Part shown: positions 18,274 through 27,000 of the stretch, in pieces
How positions within the stretch are numbered: position 1 is the stretch's first letter
Layout of the letters: each line of letters starts with the position of its first letter
From: Flavobacteriales bacterium UBA7878
GTDB lineage: Bacteria > Bacteroidota > Bacteroidia > Flavobacteriales > Schleiferiaceae
Direction of reading: 5' to 3'
NCBI GenBank assembly: GCA_002501205.1
Contig: DLRW01000019.1
Coordinates: forward strand, 1 to 64,000
DNA length: 64,000 nucleotides
The notes under the pieces: model-generated
Databases searched by the model: none
Told to the model about the DNA's origin: nothing
Seen by the model: the letters and a program-made list of their open reading frames with translations, nothing else
Translations under genes and position numbers: made by a program

Positions 18274-19209
18274 TTAAACCAAATAGAAGAAGGTAAATAC
18301 GAATACCCACACTAAGTCTACAAAGTGCCAGTACAATCCAACTTTCTCCACCATTTCGTAATGTCCGCGGCGCTCGTAAGTTCCCATCAACACATTGATG
18401 AAGATGATGATATTAAGCACCACACCAGAAAATACGTGAGTTCCGTGGAATCCAGTTACAAAGAAGAAGAAGTTTGCGAATAGGGTGTTTCCATATTCAT
18501 TGGCTTTCATTCCGGCTCCCTGCAATACCCGGGCTCCTTTCATGGCGGCCATAGCTTCTTCACGACTTAAGGTAATTGCGCCTTCTTCTGTGCCCTTACC
18601 AGGCATTCTTAAGGTCATATTATCATTGATTCCAAATGCTGCGATCATATCGGCAGTTTTGAATTCGGTATGATCTCCATGAGGTTTCTCTTGACCGGTG
18701 ATCAATTCGTAGATACTGATGATCTCACCATTGCCATCGATAGGAGTTACATACATTACGGTTCTGTCTTCTAACATTACCGCTCCTTTATCACCGTTAA
18801 TGAAGTGATACCACTCCCATGCCTGAGAACCTAAGAAGGTAAAACCACCTACGATGGTTAAACCTAACCAAAGCACAACGGCTTTAGTGTTCATTTTATG
18901 ACCGGCATTTACGGCCAATACCATGGTTACGGAACTTAAAATAAGAATGAAGGTCATCAGTGCCACAAAGAGCAAAGGATGCTCGCCATGTAATAATGGA
19001 AAGTGGGTGAAAACATTTTCGGCAACTGGCCAGGTAGTCTCGTACTTAAAGCGGTACAAGCCCATCGCGGTCAAGAAACCTGAGAAGGTGAGGGCATCTG
19101 ATAATAGGAAAAACCACATCATCATTTTGCCGTAGCTAACGCCAAAAGGTTGGCGTCCACCGCCCCAAATAGCGGTTGTGTTCTGTTCTAAAGCAGCTCC
19201 GTTAGCCAT
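18274..19209 (-). CDS. Cytochrome c oxidase subunit III with an inserted soluble loop
   Basis: 311 residues. Helices typical of subunit III flank an insertion. Before it come KMMMWFFLLSDALTFSGFLTA, FVALMTFILILSSVTMVLAV and FTFLGSQAWEW. After it come ANFFFFVTGFHGTHVFSGVVL and YWHFVDLVWVFVFTFFYLV. The insertion covers about residues 145-232 (from YVTPIDGNGEI through MKGARVLQGAGMKANEYG) and is hydrophilic. Such an insert is seen in other Bacteroidota subunit III proteins, as far as I recall. A second subunit III paralogue lies directly upstream. The final helix and HFVDLVW motif are conserved. Confidence 0.93.
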   Translation of the reverse strand: MANGAALEQNTTAIWGGGRQPFGVSYGKMMMWFFLLSDALTFSGFLTAMGLYRFKYETTWPVAENVFTHFPLLHGEHPLLFVALMTFILILSSVTMVLAVNAGHKMNTKAVVLWLGLTIVGGFTFLGSQAWEWYHFINGDKGAVMLEDRTVMYVTPIDGNGEIISIYELITGQEKPHGDHTEFKTADMIAAFGINDNMTLRMPGKGTEEGAITLSREEAMAAMKGARVLQGAGMKANEYGNTLFANFFFFVTGFHGTHVFSGVVLNIIIFINVLMGTYERRGHYEMVEKVGLYWHFVDLVWVFVFTFFYLV

Positions 19210-19229
19210 GCATTAAAATTTTTGCAAGT

Positions 19230-19808
19230 TTAGCGAATAAATAATAAAAAGAGGTACAAATAAAGCCAGAGACCGTCGAGGAAATGCCAATAAATAGCAC
19301 TTACACTAAAGCCTTGATGATCGGTGGCGGTATGAACTTTTTTTATAGCGGTGCGGTACCAGGTGTACAGCAATACAATTAAACCCGAAAAGAGGTGCAG
19401 CCAGTGCAAGCCGGCAATTACGTAAACCCAACTTACTGCGGTATTTACGCCCACGGCATTAAAGCCCCGATCGATCATATCCTGCGCACCATAAATTTGG
19501 ATCACAAAAAAGGCTATACCCAAGAAGAGGGTCACCAAAACTAAATTCCCAGCCAGCGAAATTTGACCTTTTTTCAAGGCCATCTTGGCGAGAATCATGG
19601 TTAAACTACTTACCAAAATGATAATTGTAGCATAAAGGAACTGCGGAGGCAGGCCAAAAATTAACCAGCGATTATCTGCCAACAGCGCCGATCGACTCAC
19701 TACGTATCCCGAGGTTAAACCCGCGAATGTCATGACAATGCTAGCCAGTCCAATCCACAGTAGTGGCTTTTGAACTTTGCGTTTATCGGCTGCCGTCAAT
19801 TTCCCCAT
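19230..19808 (-). CDS. Heme-copper oxidase subunit III, short paralogue
   Basis: 192 residues, five helices, without the inserted loop of its neighbour. Motifs: LWIGLASIVMTFAGLTSGYVVSR, FVIQIYGAQDMIDRG, YVIAGLHWLHLFSGLIVLL and the terminal YWHFLDGLWLYLYLFLLF. The GLHxLH and YWHFLD patterns are standard for subunit III. Two tandem subunit III genes downstream of heme O synthase is a usual arrangement in Bacteroidota. Which of the two pairs with the oxidase at 38737-41571 cannot be told from sequence. Confidence 0.92.
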   Translation of the reverse strand: MGKLTAADKRKVQKPLLWIGLASIVMTFAGLTSGYVVSRSALLADNRWLIFGLPPQFLYATIIILVSSLTMILAKMALKKGQISLAGNLVLVTLFLGIAFFVIQIYGAQDMIDRGFNAVGVNTAVSWVYVIAGLHWLHLFSGLIVLLYTWYRTAIKKVHTATDHQGFSVSAIYWHFLDGLWLYLYLFLLFIR

Positions 19809-19810
19809 CT

Positions 19811-20761
19811 CTAAATAAATTTATCAATCACCAATAAGAGCTGCAACAAAGGCAGATAAACAATACTATAGAACATAAGCTTGCGCGCGGCGGGTATGGA
19901 CCTTTCACGATAAAGCTTCAAAGCAAAATACATAAAGAACAATCCAAGGAGGGCCGTGATGATCACTCCCACTACAGATAAACTTAAACCGCCGCTTAAG
20001 CCGAAGGCAGGCAGCAAGCTAACTGGGATAATGAAAAAGGTATAGAGAACAATCTGCAAGGCACTTTTGGTATCGCGTTTCCCGGAAGGCAATAGTACAT
20101 AATTGGCCTTTTTATAATCATCATCTGCAATCCAAGCGATGGCCCAGAAATGCGAAAACTGCCACAAGAACTGAATAGCGAATAAAGTTCCAGGCTCGAT
20201 ATCAAAATCATTGGTGGCGGCTACCCATCCCAATAAGGCAGGAATTGCACCCGGAAAAGCACCTACGAAAACCGCAATGGGTCCATGGGCCTTCAACGGA
20301 GTGTAGATCAACACATAAACAAAGAGGGCAAAGGCACCAAAACCTACCGTAAGTGGATTGATGGTGTAGAGCAGAAAAAGCCCAACAACCGCCATGATCG
20401 ACGAAGAAATCATGGCCTCCGAAACCTTCAATCTACCAGAAGGCAGTGGGCGATTCTTCGTACGATCCATCAAAGCATCACGATCGCGCTCAATAACCTG
20501 ATTAAACCCATTGGCAGCTCCCACTACCAAATAACCGCCCAGAGCCAAAGCCATAATGGGCCAAAAACCGATTTGATCGGCACCCAAAAAATAACCTGCC
20601 AAGGCCGAATAAACGACACTGAGGTTTAGACGCGCCTTGGTTAATTCCATAACCGCTTGCGCTTTTTGGCTAAAACTGATTTCCTGGACTTTGATTTCGG
20701 TAGTGCTGTTCAATGGCCTTTCTTGGGCCGCAAAAATACAGCGGATTGCCCAGCCCGGCAA
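19811..20761 (-). CDS. ctaB: Protoheme IX farnesyltransferase (heme O synthase)
   Basis: A UbiA-family prenyltransferase that farnesylates heme b to heme O, the precursor for a-type oxidase hemes. Both Asp-rich motifs are visible: NGFNQVIERDRDALMDRTKNR (about 104-124) and IADDDYKKANYVLLP. About eight helices follow the family pattern, with ELTKARLNLSVVYSALAGY near the start. The ORF opens at a TTG (20759-20761); another TTG at 20711-20713 would remove 16 residues with no match to the family and may be the true start. It follows cysQ by 16 bases and precedes subunit III by 2. Confidence 0.94.
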   Translation of the reverse strand: MPGWAIRCIFAAQERPLNSTTEIKVQEISFSQKAQAVMELTKARLNLSVVYSALAGYFLGADQIGFWPIMALALGGYLVVGAANGFNQVIERDRDALMDRTKNRPLPSGRLKVSEAMISSSIMAVVGLFLLYTINPLTVGFGAFALFVYVLIYTPLKAHGPIAVFVGAFPGAIPALLGWVAATNDFDIEPGTLFAIQFLWQFSHFWAIAWIADDDYKKANYVLLPSGKRDTKSALQIVLYTFFIIPVSLLPAFGLSGGLSLSVVGVIITALLGLFFMYFALKLYRERSIPAARKLMFYSIVYLPLLQLLLVIDKFI

Positions 20762-20777
20762 AATAGAATGATTCTAT

Positions 20778-21596
20778 CTAATCAGGCTTTTTCACAATAA
20801 ACCAAGGGTTCAATAAATCCTCCTTGTTATACTGCAGTGGCTCACTGTCATTCTTGGCTTGATATATCTCAAAACCCGCACCTTTGGCCAGGGCATGGCC
20901 AGCTGCTGTATCCCATTCCATCGTAGGTGCAAAACGTGGATATACATCAGCGGAACCCTCGGCAACCATGCAAATCTTAAGGCTACTGCCGCGGCTAATC
21001 ACTTCGGAATTCGGATGCTCTTTACGAACTTCATCAAAGAAGGCTGCCGTTTCATCGCTCATATGCGAACGACTACCCACCATAGTATAAGGACGATCGT
21101 GGGACTCAGGAAGCTTCACTCCTTTCGCCATCCAATCCTCGATATTATCTGAATCTTTGATATGAGCTGCTTGATCCACTCGCCAGGCACCTAATTCAGC
21201 ACCACCAAAGTATAAGGTCTCATCTACCGGGACGTAGATAACGCCCATAATAGGCACTCCTTTTTCTACCAAGGCAATATTTACGGTGAACTCTCCATTC
21301 TGCTTGATGAACTCTTTGGTGCCATCCAAGGGATCTACCACCCATAAGACTTGCCAATCTTTGCGCTCAGCGAAGGATAATTCACGCCCTTCTTCACTCA
21401 AGACTGGAATTCCAGTTTCCTTAAGCATTTGCATAATGCGCTGATGGGATTTTTTATCAGCAATGGTAAGCGGAGATTTATCGTCTTTATATTCTACCTC
21501 GAAGGTATTCTCGTAAACATCCAATATTTCCTTTCCGGCTTCGATGGCAGCCAATACTGCATCATAAGCTAAAACTTTGGTTTCGATACGGTCCAT
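20778..21596 (-). CDS. cysQ: 3'(2'),5'-bisphosphate nucleotidase CysQ
   Basis: A 272-residue member of the inositol monophosphatase fold that hydrolyses 3'-phosphoadenosine 5'-phosphate to AMP. Metal-binding residues are present in LSEEGRE (about 70), VVDPLDGTKEFIKQNGEFTVNIALV (about 91-115, the DPLDGT motif) and MEWDTAAGHALAKGAG near the C-terminus. The GTKEFI extension separates CysQ from plain inositol phosphatases. It is the first gene before ctaB. The upstream tonB gene ends in a strong terminator, so cysQ needs its own promoter in a gap of about 20 bases or within the terminator; I see no convincing element. Confidence 0.93.
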   Translation of the reverse strand: MDRIETKVLAYDAVLAAIEAGKEILDVYENTFEVEYKDDKSPLTIADKKSHQRIMQMLKETGIPVLSEEGRELSFAERKDWQVLWVVDPLDGTKEFIKQNGEFTVNIALVEKGVPIMGVIYVPVDETLYFGGAELGAWRVDQAAHIKDSDNIEDWMAKGVKLPESHDRPYTMVGSRSHMSDETAAFFDEVRKEHPNSEVISRGSSLKICMVAEGSADVYPRFAPTMEWDTAAGHALAKGAGFEIYQAKNDSEPLQYNKEDLLNPWFIVKKPD

Positions 21597-21616
21597 TTTG
21601 ATTCTATTTGAGAAGT

Positions 21617-21652
21617 AAAAAAAAAGCCGCCTCGAAATGATCCGAGACGGCT
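21617..21652 (-). terminator. Intrinsic terminator of the ruvA-sprA-gcvH-vanZ-tonB operon
   Basis: The minus strand carries a stem of AGCCGTCTCG and CGAGGCGGCT around a seven-base-class loop, followed by nine T. It lies just after the stop of the last tonB gene (21673) and before the cysQ start. Strong stem and T-run. Confidence 0.9.
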
Positions 21653-21672
21653 ATAAAGTTACAAAGTATTCC

Positions 21673-22380
21673 TTATTGAAGCTTTGCGTTTATTGGCAAA
21701 GTAAAGTTCATACGTACGGGTTTTCCACGCTGTTTGGCGGGAGTAAGCTTAGGTAATTTTTTCACTACTCGAACTGCTTCATCATCCAGCAATTTATCTA
21801 CTCCACGCACTACTTGCACATTGGAAATACTTCCGTCTTTCTCAATCACAAAGTCTACATAGATACGACCACCAATTCCCATTTGACGGGCCATTTCCGG
21901 GAATTCAAATTCGCGAGTTACAAATTGCATCACCTTTTGTTGGAAGCACATTTTACGCTCATTATTGTCCTTGGCATCCTCACATCCGGGATAGATAGGT
22001 ACCGATTCTACTACAGCGAAGTTTAAGATCTCATCGGATTCTTCTTCTTCGAATTCAATCACCTCAACCTCTTCCATCATATCGGTTTCAGTAGTCTGAA
22101 TTTCTAACTCTTCTTCGAGTTCCACATCATCTTCCACTACTTCGATCACCTCGGGTGGGGGTGGCGGTGGTGGGGGTGGTGGGGCTACTTCACGGTTGGT
22201 GATGGGAATAATCTCATCATCAATTTCTACATCTAACTCACCTAAGTCAGCTACCGATGTGTCATAAGTCTTCCACTCAATAAGAACAATGCACAAGAGC
22301 AGGGACAATACCAGTCCGAACTGCACAAAGAGACCGCGATAGTTCTCTAAGTCGGCTTTTTCAGTTTTTTTCACTTGCAT
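21673..22380 (-). CDS. TonB-family energy transducer with polyproline run
   Basis: 235 residues. A single membrane helix (about 19-37) is followed by a run of ten prolines, a very acidic stretch (about 78-115, mostly Glu, Asp and Val) and a C-terminal TonB domain (about 150-235). The latter shows MGIGGRIYVDFVIEKDGSI and LPKLTPAKQRGKPVRMNFTLP. TonB couples the proton gradient via ExbBD to outer membrane transporters. Between spacer and TonB domain lies a conserved Cys pair region (YPGCEDAKDNNERKMCFQ). It is the second of two tandem tonB genes and closes the sprA operon. No exbBD is nearby. Confidence 0.9.
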   Translation of the reverse strand: MQVKKTEKADLENYRGLFVQFGLVLSLLLCIVLIEWKTYDTSVADLGELDVEIDDEIIPITNREVAPPPPPPPPPPEVIEVVEDDVELEEELEIQTTETDMMEEVEVIEFEEEESDEILNFAVVESVPIYPGCEDAKDNNERKMCFQQKVMQFVTREFEFPEMARQMGIGGRIYVDFVIEKDGSISNVQVVRGVDKLLDDEAVRVVKKLPKLTPAKQRGKPVRMNFTLPINAKLQ

Positions 22381-22448
22381 AAACGATGGATTAGCAGTGC
22401 GCTAAGTTAATGAAAATATAGGCCAGCCTACAATTAATAAATGATCAA

Positions 22449-23180
22449 TTAATCTAAACGAAATCGAACCGGAACCACCACCTTAACAGGAACCGGACGC
22501 CCCATTTGTTTAGCTGGCACCAGCTCTGGCAATTCGGAAATAGCCCGAACCGCCTCTTCTCTAAAGTCAGGGTTTTCGCCCCGAATGGCTTCCACATTTT
22601 TCACCATGCCAAACTCATCAATCACAAATTGTACATAAACAGTTTCCGTAGTGGCAAAGAATGCATTGGAACGAGGAAAATTAACTTCATCAGCCAGGTA
22701 GAACTTCACAAAATTACTGAAGCAATCCATCTGCTCTTTCTTGCCTTGTAAAGCTTCACAATCCTTAGGGCGAGCCATGTTCTCAACAAAAATGGCTGGA
22801 ACCGGTTCAGGAACCTCAGGCAGACCCATAAATTCGGTTGCCATAGTATCATTTAAATCACCCAAATTCAAAGTAGGGCGAGTGGGCTCTTTGAAGTCAT
22901 TATCCACCTTCTTAAACTTATCCGCATCCAGTTTAATAGGCTCGGGTTCTGGCTCCTTCTTAGGCTCAGGAATCTCAGGTTTTTCAGGGAAGGTGATTGG
23001 CGGTAAATTAGGAATTGCAAATGTGGACTCCTCAATGGGTTCTTTGGGCTCGGGCACCCGATACTCAGTAGTCCATTGGATGATTTCGGTGGCCGCCATC
23101 AAGCTTAAAGCCAAGCCCACCATAAAAAAGATAGTGCGGAAATTTTCGAGATTCTTCTTCCAGTTTTTCTTGTTGTGCAT
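22449..23180 (-). CDS. TonB-family protein with Pro-Glu spacer
   Basis: 243 residues. One membrane helix (about 16-33, TIFFMVGLALSLMAATEII), a Pro/Glu/Lys-rich spacer with repeated PEPK units (about 45-85) and a TonB C-terminal domain (about 165-243: TETVYVQFVIDEFGMVKNVEAI, then ELPELVPAKQMGRPVPVKVVVP). It also has a Cys pair before the domain (RPKDCEALQGKKEQMDCFSNF), which matches its downstream tandem paralogue. The spacers differ greatly while the ends match. The two may be paralogues with different reach or partners. Confidence 0.88.
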   Translation of the reverse strand: MHNKKNWKKNLENFRTIFFMVGLALSLMAATEIIQWTTEYRVPEPKEPIEESTFAIPNLPPITFPEKPEIPEPKKEPEPEPIKLDADKFKKVDNDFKEPTRPTLNLGDLNDTMATEFMGLPEVPEPVPAIFVENMARPKDCEALQGKKEQMDCFSNFVKFYLADEVNFPRSNAFFATTETVYVQFVIDEFGMVKNVEAIRGENPDFREEAVRAISELPELVPAKQMGRPVPVKVVVPVRFRLD

Positions 23181-23220
23181 AGTGTTTTGCTTAGGATTTT
23201 GTTTTAGATCCGAAGATCGA

Positions 23221-23604
23221 TCAGGCCCTGCGGCCTTGAAACAAAAACCACAGCAACACCGCTATACCGGCCCCGAAACTGTTGGCCCAAAAGTCCATCC
23301 AATCTCCGGTTCGACCGGGAACAAAGTCATTTTGCAAAATCTCTATCAGCGCCCCGTAGGTAACGCAAACAATCCAGATGCCGGCTAATCGTAGCTTGCT
23401 GAGACTCCGCTTAAATTGATAACGGGTCATAGCCATGATTATTAGCACGGCGGTGAAAAAAAAGATTGCAGCATGCAAAAGCTTGTCATTAAGACTGGCT
23501 AATGCAGGAGGGATTTCCTTACCTGGAATCAAGGTGAGGTAGGAAATTAAAAAACCCCAGAGCAAAGCTGGGGTATAGGATACTATCTTATTGGGTTTCC
23601 GCAC
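23221..23604 (-). CDS. VanZ-family membrane protein
   Basis: 127 residues with four hydrophobic helices. The sequence includes SYLTLIPGKEIPPALASLNDKLLHAAIFFFTAVL, with the conserved DKxxH motif, and YGALIEILQNDFVPGRTGDWMDFWANSFGAGIAVLL, the diagnostic VanZ signature (E-x-x-Q, GR-x-x-D-x-x-D-x-x-N-x-x-G). The VanZ family is membrane-bound and poorly understood; the name comes from teicoplanin resistance. Location between gcvH and tonB in the sprA operon is common in Bacteroidota and says nothing specific about function. Confidence 0.9.
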   Translation of the reverse strand: MRKPNKIVSYTPALLWGFLISYLTLIPGKEIPPALASLNDKLLHAAIFFFTAVLIIMAMTRYQFKRSLSKLRLAGIWIVCVTYGALIEILQNDFVPGRTGDWMDFWANSFGAGIAVLLWFLFQGRRA

Positions 23605-23607
23605 GGA

Positions 23608-23985
23608 TTAACCCACTAATTCGCCGTAAGCTTCAGCATCGAGCAAATCATCCAATTCGGAAAGATCGCTTAATTGAATTTTGATCATCCAGCCTTTGCC
23701 GTAAGGGTCTTCGTTTACCAGTTCAGGACTGCTTTCAATCTCTTCATTGAATTCAATCACCTCTCCAGATACAGGCATAAACAGATCGGATACTGTTTTT
23801 ACCGCTTCCACAGATCCGAATGTTTCTTCGCGATCCAGGCTTTCTCCTTCGGTTTCAACTTCAACAAATACGATATCGCCCAATTCACTCTGAGCAAAAT
23901 CTGTAATACCTACGGTAGCTACTTCGCCATCGATACGAACCCACTCATGGTCCTTGGTATATTTCAAATCATTTGGAATATTCAT
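23608..23985 (-). CDS. gcvH: Glycine cleavage system H protein
   Basis: 125 residues. It carries the lipoylated lysine (Lys63) in ETFGSVEAVKTVSDLFMPVSG, the fully conserved H-protein motif. The start NDLKYTKDHEWVRIDG and the end YGKGWMIKIQLSDLSELDDLLDAEAY are standard. It shuttles the aminomethyl group of glycine between the P, T and L proteins. The partners GcvP and GcvT are not in the window. The gene follows sprA by 44 bases, an arrangement shared with many Flavobacteriales. Confidence 0.96.
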   Translation of the reverse strand: MNIPNDLKYTKDHEWVRIDGEVATVGITDFAQSELGDIVFVEVETEGESLDREETFGSVEAVKTVSDLFMPVSGEVIEFNEEIESSPELVNEDPYGKGWMIKIQLSDLSELDDLLDAEAYGELVG

Positions 23986-24029
23986 GCCTCAGCTTTTTTG
24001 ATGCGGCAAATTAAATAGTTTTTTAGGGA

Positions 24030-27000
24030 TTATTGACCCAAATTCAACCTTACACTAATTCCAAATTGATTCGTGGTGAGCGGGAAGGCGTTAGAAGTCT
24101 TAAATCGCGACATATTGAGGTCGTAGAAGATTTTAGTTTGAACCCGCTGGCTGAGGCGGTAATCTGCGGATACTTTAACGGTGGTTACTCTTTGCCCAGA
24201 GGTAGGCTGATCAACATCCTCCAAAATCCGGCGAATTAAAATCACATTATCCCGAATCCCCACATCTGCTCTTAATTCGAGGTTTGAAACCGGATTGGTA
24301 CGTCGAGAGCCCATGCGAACAAACTTCAGCTTTACGTCCTTGATTATATATCCTGCACCAATTACCCATTCACTACCACGATTCTCTGTAATCTGGTTAT
24401 TGGTAAGGCTCAGCATCATAGTTCGATCGCTCTTATACTCTACCCTAACCGTCATATTGTTCTTAAACTTGGTATTCACCCCAATTAATGGCGCAAATTG
24501 CTCGCTCAAGCTCACCGAGTTGATCTGATTCTGAGGTAAAAGGTCTCCATTAATATCCAAGGGTAATTCGCCAGGATAATCCTGTAGCTGTTTCTGACGC
24601 AGAAGATTGGTGGTTACCGTTGATACTGTATAAGTAGAACGGTATGCATGACTTAAAGTAAAGCTGGCAAAGTACTTCTTGAAAAGCTTCATCTTACTTA
24701 AACCATCATAGGTGATTTGCCAGTTGGGTAAGGGGCTGCTGCGACGGAAGCCCAACTCCACTGAATTCGCATCTAAACCAGAATACGCAGCAATGAAAGC
24801 CGGAATTAAAACCTCCTGAGAGCTCACACTGTAATAGCGATAGCCATAATTCGCAGAATCTGCATTACCCACCAATTCCGCAGAATAACCGGGAATTGAA
24901 TCTGCGGCTTCCAATTGTCGGGCTAAGCGCTGGGAAATGATCAAGCGGTTTTCCCGGAACTGATCATAAACAGCTGAATTGTATTCCGGAGCGCTCAATG
25001 GCTCGAAGGCTGTATTTAACATAAACCAGGAGCTGGAGAATGTTTGAGTTTGGAATTCATTCTGACTACGGAAGGCGTAATTGGTGAAATCTCCCGTTAC
25101 CGGATCAAATACACTATCCGCTCTAAAGAAAGCACTCAGATTACTGCTCCCTTGCTGTTGGGCGGTAATTACTATTCGTAATGAATTGAGTGGCTCAGCA
25201 GTTAAGCGCATATTCAGATTTCGATTGCTGGTACGTGCATATTGGCTATTCAAATTGGGATTCGCAACCAGCCAATTGTTTTCTACTGCAGCAGGTCGAA
25301 TATCTCTTTGATCACCCATCGTAAACCAGAATCCCGGCGCGGCACCCGCATCTGACATCCCTAAGAGTGTAGGACTGGAAGCAAAGCCCGGAAGCACCTG
25401 ACCATTAGATTGACTGTAATTCACCGAACCTGATTTCACCATCATCAGGAATTTAGCACTCTCCATTAAAATCTTATCAAAGACTGTGGGCTCATCTTCA
25501 TCCTCCCCCTTTTTCTTATCCTCTTGCTGGCTGCGCTGACCCGGAGTAGGAATTCCGCGAGGACGTCGTCTTTCACTGCGATTACTACCGGCCCCTCCTG
25601 CTAATGCCTTTTTTAAATAGGGCACCTTATTGTAGAGGGCATTGAAGTTTAATGAGCTGTTTACCTGAATCTGACGGTTGTTCTGGATGGTATTTCCAAA
25701 ATTGAGGTTAAACTGACTGTTGTCAGATGAACGTGCTGACCCTCTGGTCGTTGCCAAAGAAGGAGCCTGCCAATCGTAATCCCCATTATAGGTAGCCGTT
25801 AAGGTTACGAAGTCCATCAAGGGCAATTTGTTGATCGGTACCTGCCAGTTTAAAGTTACTTGTTGGTGATAGTTTAAAGGTCGACCAAAATCACGCAGAT
25901 TCTGCATGATGGTATCCCTGTTCTCCGGCGAATTCGGAGCTCCTCTCACCTCATCAATCCTAAAACCAGCGCGAGCACTATAATCGAAACGCAGAGACTC
26001 AGTAATATCAAATAAGAGATTATACTGGCGGTTCAGGTTGAAGTTCTTATTGTATGTAGGTTCTATATCGCCGATTAATTCTGCTGGTATATCATTGAGA
26101 ATGGCATCGGTATTACGCATTTGCATTGCGGTGTAATTCCGATCAAAACTGGCAATCGCAGTAAAGCTCTTAGGATAAGGATAGAAATTAAAGTCGCGGA
26201 TTAAAGCCAAATAATCACTCTGCAACCAACTTACTTTCTTGAAGGGTTTTACCGCCTTGGGTCGGGCCCGATAGGTATAGTTAATATTACCGGCATGCTG
26301 ACGATTAATATCAAAACGGGTATTGATATTACGTCGGAATACTTCAGAGAAGGAGTAGCTTACGGAGAAGTTCTCAATGTCATAAATCTGAGGCTTGCGC
26401 TGTCCTTTATTGGGATTACGCTCCTTGCGAACATTGGTAAAGTTTATGGAACGGCGACGCGTATAATCTTGCGTAGCCATACGGAGCGAGTCCTGATCCT
26501 GAGGATCTTCGATATTATTTAGGGCATCATCAAATTCAATATCCAGATCCAAAGGATTAAAGCGAGGGTTAATCCAGGTTTCGCTAGTACCATAGAACAT
26601 GGGAATACGAATACCGTAATCTTTATTAAAGAATTTACCTAACTCAACATTGGTTTGAAGATCGTAAGAATAACGCTGCTCCTGCTGGAATTCACTTACC
26701 GATTGATCGAGCGATCCCCAACCTATAGAACTGGTACTACCGGTAACTGATACATTGGCAAAGTCGGCCAATTTTGCGGCCACCCGAGCATTAGCGGCCC
26801 AGCCACCATCTTGATCAAAGTCGGTTAATCGCAATTCGTTAATCCAAACCTCCGCACTGAGTGGGATACCCAAATCATTTACATCCGAGGCAAATCGACG
26901 TTTGGGATTACGTACCCCAATTAATATAGTACGCACATTCCCCAGGTTTGGAGCTCCAACCACGGTTACACGACCTCCGGCCCGATCTACTGAATAAGGT

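Noticed and set aside
22741..23388. Plus-strand open frame of 215 codons, Ser/Gly/Lys-rich
   Set aside because: Antisense to the Pro/Glu spacer of a tonB gene and to vanZ; composition mirrors the coding strand.
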